From NCBI RefSeq assembly GCF_032854445.1, contig NW_027018214.1, forward strand, positions 1 to 56,165: DNA of 56,165 nt, written 5' to 3'. Source of the DNA: Liolophura sinensis (taxonomy: Eukaryota; Mollusca; Polyplacophora; Chitonida; Chitonidae). Below, in pieces: positions 49,001-56,165 of this stretch. The translations under genes and the position numbers were made by a program. How positions within the stretch are numbered: the first letter of the stretch is position 1; each line of letters starts with the position of its first letter. The notes under the pieces are model-generated. The model had not been told where the DNA came from and made no database searches. It saw only the letters and a list, made by a program, of their open reading frames with translations.

Positions 49001-49346
49001 TACTTTTGGCTGTAGCCACAAATGAATAATCATTGATGTCAAGATCACGTGCCCAGCAACGGCTCTTACTCCATGGACACCAAGGAAATTTGCAATTTTT
49101 CTACAGCTGGAGATGCCTGGCCCAATTACGCATCTTTTGGCACCTTATTGATGTGGGTCAGTGTTCAATTGTACTTTTTACAGCGGACTGTATCAAGTAC
49201 CTTGTGTTTTTTTTATATACAAATGGTGTGGTTTTTCTACATGTAGATAAAGACATTGAGTTTGTCTTCGACTTAGAAGTAAGACATTTGCTGGGTGAGT
49301 TAAATGGGCTTGGCCCAAAGATTTGACGTCGTCTGGGCTACCGAAG
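46048..49346 (+). repeat. Units m85-m90: mosaic with long-range copy of m76
   Basis: Units start at 46048, 46598, 47148, 47698, 48247 and 48797. m85 repeats m76 almost exactly ('gcacaggc', 'gtatttttgacg', 'ccatggcaacc', 'tttctacagc', 'aattacgc'), 4944 bp downstream, but ends differently ('aagtacgac', 'ctgtgctacc'). m86/m87 resemble m34/m35. m88 has 'cataacatat', a T7 run and 'caactcctgg'. m89 and m90 are adjacent near-copies with 'tttgcaaaaagcac' and 'tttctacagc'. m89 has 'catggagat' in place of the CTACATGTAG centre, and m90 has 'ccatggacacc'. Confidence 0.8.
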
Positions 49347-52300
49347 GGCACATAACTTATAATGAAAAGTTGAATATAGTAATGACCAGTCGCGATTGTA
49401 CATAGTTAATGTAGCCGATTTCAATTAGCAAAAAGACCAGGCAAAAATCCAAAAGTGGAAAAACTGTTCCAATGCTGCTGGTAAGAGGCCAATCCGACGT
49501 ATTTTTTGACGAGAAATCGAATGGTGCAAACCGCGTTGCTCTCCGACCAATACTTTTGGCTGTAGCCACAAATGAATAATCATTGATGTCAAGATCACGT
49601 GCCCAGCAACGGCTCTTACTCCATGGAAACCAAGGAAATTTGCAATTTTTCAACAGCTGGAGATGCCTGGCCCAATTGCGCATCTTTTGGCACCTTATTG
49701 ATGTGGGTCAGTGTTCAATTGTACTTTTTACAGCGGACTGTATCAAGTACCTTGTGTTTTTTTATATACAAATGGTGTGGTTTTTCTACATGTAGATAAA
49801 GACATTGAGTTTGTCTTCGACTTAGAAGTAAGACATTTGCTGGGTGAGTTAAATGGGCTTGGCCCAAAGATTTGACCTCGTCTGGGCTACCGAAGGGCAC
49901 ATAACTTATAATGAAAAGTTGAATATAGTAATGACCAGTCGCGATTGTACATAGTTAATGTAGCCGATTTCAATTCGCAAAAAGACCAGGCAAAAATCCA
50001 AAAGTAGAAAAACTGTTCCAATGCTGTTGGTAAGAGGCTAATCCGACGTATTTTTTGACGAGAAATCGAATGGTGCAAACCGCGTTGCTCTCCGACCAAT
50101 ACTTTTGGCTGTAGCCACAAATGAATAATCATTGATGTCAAGATCACGTGCCCAGCAACGGCTCTTACTCCATGGAAACCAAGGAAATTTGCAATTTTTC
50201 AACAGCTGGAGATGCCTGGCCCAATTGCGCATCTTTTGGCACCTTATTGATGTGGGTCAGTGTTCAATTGTACTTTTTACAGCGGACTGTATCAAGTACC
50301 TTGTGTTTTTTTTATATACAAATGGTGTGGTTTTTCTACATGTAGATAAAGACATTGAGTTTGTCTTCGACTTAGAAGTAAGACATTTGCTGGGTGAGTT
50401 AAATGGGCTTGGCCCAAAGATTTGACGTCGTCTGGGCTACCGAAGGGCACATAAGTTATAATGAAAAGTTGAATATAGTAATGACCAGTCGCGATTGTAC
50501 ATAGTTAATGTAGCCGATTTCAATTAGCAAAAAGACCAGGCAAAAATCCAAAAGTGGAAAAACTGTTCCAATGCTGCTGGTAAGAGGCTAATCCGACGTA
50601 TTTTTTGACGAGAAATCGAATGGTGCAAACCGCGTTGCTCTCCGACCAATACTTTTGGCTGTAGCCACAAATGAATAATCATTGATGTCAAGATCACGTG
50701 ACCAGCAACGGCTCTTACTCCATGGAAACCAAGGAAATTTGCAATTTTTCAACAGCTGGAGATGCCTGGCCCAATTGCGCATCTTTTGGCACCTTATTGA
50801 TGTGGGTCAGTGTTCAATTGTACTTTTTACAGCGGACTGTATCAAGTACCTTTTTTTTTTTATATACAAATGGTGTGGTTTTTCTACATGTAGATAAAGA
50901 CATTGAGTTTGTCTTCGACTTAGAAGTAAGACAACTCCTGGGTGAGTTAAATGGGCTTGGCCCAAAGATTTGACGTCGTCTGGGCTACCGAAGGGCACAT
51001 AACTTATAATGAAAAGTTGAATATAGTAATGACCAGTCGCGATTGTACATAGTTAATGTAGCCGATTTCAATTAGCAAAAAAACCAGGCAAAAATCCAAA
51101 AGTGGAAAAACTGTTCCAGTGCTGCTGGTAAGAGGCCAATCCGACGTATTTTTTGACGAGAAATCGAATGGTGCAAACCGCGTTGCTCTCCGACCAATAC
51201 TTTTGGCTGTAGCCACAAATGAATAATCATTGATGTCAAGATCACGTGCCCAGCAACGGCTCTTACTCCATGGAAACCAAGGAAATTTGCAATTTTTCAC
51301 CAGCTGGAGATGCCTGGCTCAATTGCGCATCTTTTGGCACCTTATTGATGTGGGTCAGTGTTCAATTGTACTTTTTACAGCGGACTGTATCAAGTACCTT
51401 GTGTTTTTTTTTATATACAAATGGTGTGGTTTTTCTACATGTAGATAAAGACATTGAGTTTGTCTTCGACTTAGAAGTAAGACATTTGCTGGGGGAGTTA
51501 AATGGGCTTGGCCCAAAGATTTGACGTCGTCTGGGCTACCGAAGGGCACATAACTTATAATAAAAAGTTGAATATAGTAATGACCAGTCGCGATTGTACA
51601 TAGTTAATGTAGCCGATTTCAATTCGCAAAAAGACCAGGCAAAAATCCAAAAGTAGAAAAACTGTTCCAATGCTGTTGGTAAGAGGCTAATCCGAAGTAT
51701 TTTTTGACGAGAAATCGAATGGTGCAAACCGCGTTGCTCTCCGACCAATACTTTTGGCTGTAGCCACAAATGAATAATCATTGATGTCAAGATCACGTGC
51801 CCAGCAACGGCTCTTACTCCATGGAAACCAAGGAAATTTGCAATTTTTCAACAGCTGGAGATGCCTGGCCCAATTGCGCATCTTTTGGCACCTTATTGAT
51901 GTGGGTTAGTGTTCAATTGTACTTTTTACAGCGGACTGTATCAAGTACCTTGTGTTTTTTTATATACAAATGGTGTGGTTTTTCTACATGTAGATAAAGA
52001 CATTGAGTTTGTCTTCGACTTAGAAGTAAGACAACTCCTGGGTGAGTTAAATGGGCTTGGCCCAAAGATTTGACGTCGTCTGGGCTACCGAAGGGCACAT
52101 AACTTATAATGAAAAGTTGAATATAGTAATGACCAGTCGCGATTGTACATAGTTAATGTAGCCGATTTCAATTTGCAAAAAGCACAGGCAAAAATCCAAA
52201 AGTGGAAAAACTGTTCCAATGCTGTTGGTAAGAGGCTAATCCGACGTATTTTTTGACGAGAAATCGAATGGTGCAAACCGCGTTGCTCTCCGACCAATAC

Positions 52301-52643
52301 TTTTGGCTGTAGCCACAAATGAATAATCATTGATGTCAAGATCACGTGCCCAGCAACGGCTCTTACTCCATGGAAACCAAGGAAATTAGCAATTTTTCAA
52401 CAGCTGGAGATGCCTGGCCCAATTACGCATCTTTTGGCACCTTATTGGTGTGGGTCAGTGTTCAATTGTACTTTTTACAGCGGACTGTATCAAGTACCTT
52501 GTGTTTTTTTTATATACAAATGGTGTGGTTTTTCTACATGTAGATAAAGACATTGAGTTTGTCTTCGACTTAGAAGTAAGACAACTCCTGGGTGAGTTAA
52601 ATGGGCTTGGCCCAAAGATTTGACGTCGTCTGGGCTACCGAAG
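49347..52643 (+). repeat. Domain E, 6-mer HOR, copy 1 (m91-m96, 3297 bp)
   Basis: Units start at 49347, 49896, 50446, 50994, 51545 and 52094. Markers in order: m91 'gaggccaatcc' and 'tgacctcg'; m92 'agtagaaaa' and 'ctgttgg'; m93 'cataagttat', 'cacgtgacc' and a pure T11 run; m94 'gcaaaaaaacc', 'ttccagtgc', 'ttcaccagc', 'ggctcaatt', 'ctgggggag'; m95 'ataataaaaag' and 'ccgaagtatt' with T7; m96 'tttgcaaaaagcac', 'aaattagcaa', 'ttattggtgtg'. All are repeated exactly 3297 bp later. This 6-mer shares the unit number of domains A and B but none of their private marker sets, so it arose independently. Confidence 0.94.
50851..50861 (+). other. Pure T11 tract in m93
   Basis: The usual 'ccttgtg' plus T8 is replaced by 'cc' plus T11, losing the two G bases and 2 bp overall. 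The same tract is in m99, so it predates the domain E duplication. Confidence 0.8.
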
Positions 52644-55600
52644 GGCACATAACTTATAATGAAAAGTTGAATATAGTAATGACCAGTCGCGATTGTACAT
52701 AGTTAATGTAGCCGATTTCAATTAGCAAAAAGACCAGGCAAAAATCCAAAAGTGGAAAAAACTGTTCCAATGCTGCTGGTAAGAGGCCAATCCGACGTAT
52801 TTTTTGACGAGAAATCGAATGGTGCAAACCGCGTTGCTCTCCGACCAATACTTTTGGCTGTAGCCACAAATGAATAATCATTGATGTCAAGATCACGTGC
52901 CCAGCAACGGCTCTTACTCCATGGAAACCAAGGAAATTTGCAATTTTTCAACAGCTGGAGATGCCTGGCCCAATTGCGCATCTTTTGGCACCTTATTGAT
53001 GTGGGTCAGTGTTCAATTGTACTTTTTACAGCGGACTGTATCAAGTACCTTGTGTTTTTTTTATATACAAATGGTGTGGTTTTTCTACATGTAGATAAAG
53101 ACATTGAGTTTGTCTTCGACTTAGAAGTAAGACATTTGCTGGGTGAGTTAAATGGGCTTGGCCCAAAGATTTGACCTCGTCTGGGCTACCGAAGGGCACA
53201 TAACTTATAATGAAAAGTTGAATATAGTAATGACCAGTCGCGATTGTACATAGTTAATGTAGCCGATTTCAATTCGCAAAAAGACCAGGCAAAAATCCAA
53301 AAGTAGAAAAACTGTTCCAATGCTGTTGGTAAGAGGCTAATCCGACGTATTTTTTGACGAGAAATCGAATGGTGCAAACCGCGTTGCTCTCCGACCAATA
53401 CTTTTGGCTGTAGCCACAAATGAATAATCATTGATGTCAAGATCACGTGCCCAGCAACGGCTCTTACTCCATGGAAACCAAGGAAATTTGCAATTTTTCA
53501 ACAGCTGGAGATGCCTGGCCCAATTGCGCATCTTTTGGCACCTTATTGATGTGGGTCAGTGTTCAATTGTACTTTTTACAGCGGACTGTATCAAGTACCT
53601 TGTGTTTTTTTTATATACAAATGGTGTGGTTTTTCTACATGTAGATAAAGACATTGAGTTTGTCTTCGACTTAGAAGTAAGACATTTGCTGGGTGAGTTA
53701 AATGGGCTTGGCCCAAAGATTTGACGTCGTCTGGGCTACCGAAGGGCACATAAGTTATAATGAAAAGTTGAATATAGTAATGACCAGTCGCGATTGTACA
53801 TAGTTAATGTAGCCGATTTCAATTAGCAAAAAGACCAGGCAAAAATCCAAAAGTGGAAAAACTGTTCCAATGCTGCTGGTAAGAGGCTAATCCGACGTAT
53901 TTTTTGACGAGAAATCGAATGGTGCAAACCGCGTTGCTCTCCGACCAATACTTTTGGCTGTAGCCACAAATGAATAATCATTGATGTCAAGATCACGTGA
54001 CCAGCAACGGCTCTTACTCCATGGAAACCAAGGAAATTTGCAATTTTTCAACAGCTGGAGATGCCTGGCCCAATTGCGCATCTTTTGGCACCTTATTGAT
54101 GTGGGTCAGTGTTTAATTGTACTTTTTACAGCGGACTGTATCAAGTACCTTTTTTTTTTTATATACAAATGGTGTGGTTTTTCTACATGTAGATAAAGAC
54201 ATTGAGTTTGTCTTCGACTTAGAAGTAAGACAACTCCTGGGTGAGTTAAATGGGCTTGGCCCAAAGATTTGACGTCGTCTGGGCTACCGAAGGGCACATA
54301 ACTTATAATGAAAAGTTGAATATAGTAATGACCAGTCGCGATTGTACATAGTTAATGTAGCCGATTTCAATTAGCAAAAAAACCAGGCAAAAATCCAAAA
54401 GTGGAAAAACTGTTCCAGTGCTGCTGGTAAGAGGCCAATCCGACGTATTTTTTGACGAGAAATCGAATGGTGCAAACCGCGTTGCTCTCCGACCAATACT
54501 TTTGGCTGTAGCCACAAATGAATAATCATTGATGTCAAGATCACGTGCCCAGCAACGGCTCTTACTCCATGGAAACCAAGGAAATTTGCAATTTTTCACC
54601 AGCTGGAGATGCCTGGCTCAATTGCGCATCTTTTGGCACCTTATTGATGTGGGTCAGTGTTCAATTGTACTTTTTACAGCGGACTGTATCAAGTACCTTG
54701 TGTTTTTTTTATATACAAATGGTGTGGTTTTTCTACATGTAGATAAAGACATTGAGTTTGTCTTCGACTTAGAAGTAAGACATTTGCTGGGGGAGTTAAA
54801 TGGGCTTGGCCCAAAGATTTGACGTCGTCTGGGCTACCGAAGGGCACATAACTTATAATAAAAAGTTGAATATAGTAATGACCAGTCGCGATTGTACATA
54901 GTTAATGTAGCCGATTTCAATTCGCAAAAAGACCAGGCAAAAATCCAAAAGTAGAAAAACTGTTCCAATGCTGTTGGTAAGAGGCTAATCCGAAGTATTT
55001 TTTTGACGAGAAATCGAATGGTGCAAACCGCGTTGCTCTCCGACCAATACTTTTGGCTGTAGCCACAAATGAATAATCATTGATGTCAAGATCACGTGCC
55101 CAGCAACGGCTCTTACTCCATGGAAACCAAGGAAATTTGCAATTTTTCAACAGCTGGAGATGCCTGGCCCAATTGCGCATCTTTTGGCACCTTATTGATG
55201 TGGGTCAGTGTTCAATTGTACTTTTTACAGCGGACTGTATCAAGTACCTTGTGTTTTTTTATATACAAATGGTGTGGTTTTTCTACATGTAGATAAAGAC
55301 ATTGAGTTTGTCTTCGACTTAGAAGTAAGACAACTCCTGGGTGAGTTAAATGGGCTTGGCCCAAAGATTGACGTCGTCTGGGCTACCGAAGGGCACATAA
55401 CTTATAATGAAAAGTTGAATATAGTAATGACCAGTCGCGATTGTACATAGTTAATGTAGCCGATTTCAATTTGCAAAAAGCACAGGCAAAAATCCAAAAG
55501 TGGAAAAACTGTTCCAATGCTGTTGTAAGAGGCTAATCCGACGGATTTTTTGACGAGAAATCGAATGGTGCAAACCGCGTTGCTCTCCGACCAATACTTT

Positions 55601-55940
55601 TGGCTGTAGCCACAAATGAATAATCATTGATGTCAAGATCACGTGCCCAGCAACGGCTCTTACTCCATGGAAACCAAGGAAATTAGCAATTTTTCAACAG
55701 CTGGAGATGCCTGGCCCAATTACGCATCTTTTGGCACCTTATTGGTGTGGGTCAGTGTTCAATTGTACTTTTTACAGCGGACTGTATCAAGTACCTTGTG
55801 TTTTTTTTATATACAAATGGTGTGGTTTTTCTACATGTAGATAAAGACATTGAGTTTGTCTTCGACTTAGAAGTAAGACAACTCCTGGGTGAGTTAAATG
55901 GGCTTGGCCCAAAGATTTGACGTCGTCTGGGCTACCGAAG
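52644..55940 (+). repeat. Domain E, 6-mer HOR, copy 2 (m97-m102, 3297 bp)
   Basis: Units start at 52644, 53195, 53745, 54293, 54843 and 55392, matching m91-m96 one for one. Differences seen: T8 versus T7 and one extra A in m97, 'gtgtttaattg' in m99 versus 'gtgttcaattg' in m93, T8 versus T9 in m100, 'gggtcagtg' in m101 versus 'gggttagtg' in m95, one T gained ('tatttttttgac') and one lost ('aagattgacg') in m101, and 'ctgttgtaag' plus 'acggatttt' in m102. Indels increase toward the window end, as expected if sequence quality falls off there. Confidence 0.94.
54150..54160 (+). other. Pure T11 tract in m99
   Basis: Identical to the tract in m93, 3299 bp upstream at the tract itself. It gives these two units their 548-549-bp length and serves as a domain E marker. 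Confidence 0.8.
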
Positions 55941-56165
55941 GGCACATAACTTATAATGAAAAGTTGAATATAGTAATGACCAGTCGCGATTGTACATAGT
56001 TAATGTAGCCGATTTCAATTAGCAAAAAGACCAGGCAAAAATCCAAAAGTGGAAAAACTGTTCCAATGCTGCTGGTAAGAGGCCAATCCGACGTATTTTT
56101 TGACGAGAAATCGAATGGTTGCAAACCGCGTTGCTCTCCGACCAATACTTTTGGCTGTAGCCACA
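55941..56165 (+). repeat. Unit m103, partial, start of third copy of domain E
   Basis: The last 225 bp carry the m91/m97 markers 'ttagcaaaaag' and 'gaggccaatcc' at the expected spacing, with one extra T in 'atggttgcaaacc'. The unit is cut by the end of the window, so the array and probably domain E continue beyond it. Confidence 0.9.

Larger units (their letters stand above)
1..56165 (+). repeat. Satellite DNA array, ~550-bp unit, about 103 units
   Basis: The sequence from first to last base is one head-to-tail tandem repeat. With the unit start set at 'ggcacataac', starts fall at 1, 551, 1101, 1651, 2201, 2751, 3302, 3852 and so on, up to 55941. Nearly every unit is 550 bp, with extremes of 548 and 554 bp apart from the fused pair at 18707-19644. 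No unit is inverted and no unique DNA lies between units. Units differ at a limited set of recurrent positions: offsets about 78-90, 111, 134-139, 156-158, 198-200, 297, 320, 333, 395, 411-420 and 485-495. The family is not one I recognise. Long homogeneous arrays of this kind are known from centromeric, pericentromeric and sex-chromosome heterochromatin of eukaryotes. The chromosomal location here is unknown because neither array edge is in the window. The plus strand as given was used as the arbitrary unit orientation. Confidence 0.99.

Noticed and set aside
1-56165. Tandem gene cluster such as 5S rRNA, histone, snRNA or spliced-leader genes
   Set aside because: The unit contains none of the conserved sequences I know for 5S rRNA, U1, U2, U5 or U6 snRNA or histone genes. 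A faint likeness of 'gcaatttttcaacag' to the Sm-site region of U4 snRNA lacks the rest of U4 and the G after the U run.
1-56165. CRISPR array or prokaryotic repeat locus
   Set aside because: The units are 550 bp and contiguous, with no short repeat and unique spacer pattern. There are no cas-like genes and no operon structure.
1-56165. Tandem copies of a transposable element or LTR
   Set aside because: I saw no terminal inverted repeats, TG...CA ends, target-site duplications, primer-binding site, transposase or reverse transcriptase. The origin of the unit from such an element cannot be excluded but is not visible.

Overview
The whole window is one uninterrupted head-to-tail satellite DNA array with a basic unit of about 550 bp. 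All units face the same way and nothing unique interrupts them. Taking the unit to begin at 'ggcacataac', I count 103 units (m1 to m103): m1 begins at base 1, m103 is cut by the window end at 56165, and m35/m36 are fused by a deletion near 19160. Most units are exactly 550 bp, and the others run from 548 to 554 bp. I see no protein-coding gene, RNA gene, transposon, CRISPR array or unique flank. The organism is a eukaryote, since tens of kilobases of homogenised 550-bp satellite with higher-order structure is typical of (peri)centromeric or other heterochromatin. I do not recognise the family and cannot name a species. The unit is about 41% GC by hand count and keeps about 20 CpG dinucleotides, close to expectation, which fits a genome without heavy germline CpG methylation (many invertebrates) better than a vertebrate or plant. 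That is inference only.

Layout. The array is a patchwork of higher-order repeat (HOR) domains, each defined by diagnostic variants shared between units a fixed distance apart: 1-2200, alternating dimers (m1-m4); about 2080-7642, a 3302-bp 6-mer repeated incompletely; 7704-9904, dimers (m15-m18); 9905-17055, a 3300/3301-bp 6-mer in two full copies plus the start of a third, visibly built on an older 1100-bp dimer; 17056-19160, transition; 19160, a 173-bp deletion junction; 20749-24050, a 3-mer of about 1650 bp; 22951-28451, a 2750-bp 5-mer in two copies; 28452-30650, transition; 30651-38353, a 3851/3852-bp 7-mer in two almost identical copies; 38354-49346, a poorly ordered mosaic; 49347-56165, a 3297-bp 6-mer in two copies plus the start of a third. 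Two stretches (about 9695-11170 and 19160-22110) are unusually rich in one-base indels and may be poorly polished assembly.

Within the unit the main non-random features are a cluster of short dyad symmetries around a CACGTG palindrome (offsets 211-255), a neighbouring 23-bp block (offsets 258-280) that I found unchanged in every unit, a T run of variable length (offset 411 on), a perfect 10-bp palindrome CTACATGTAG (offsets 441-450) and several small hairpin-capable repeats. These are candidate protein-binding or non-B-DNA sites if the array is centromeric, but function is not shown by sequence alone. The short open frames that recur on both strands are by-products of repetition: the frame shifts by one base per unit, and T-run changes and replacement substitutions break or alter them.
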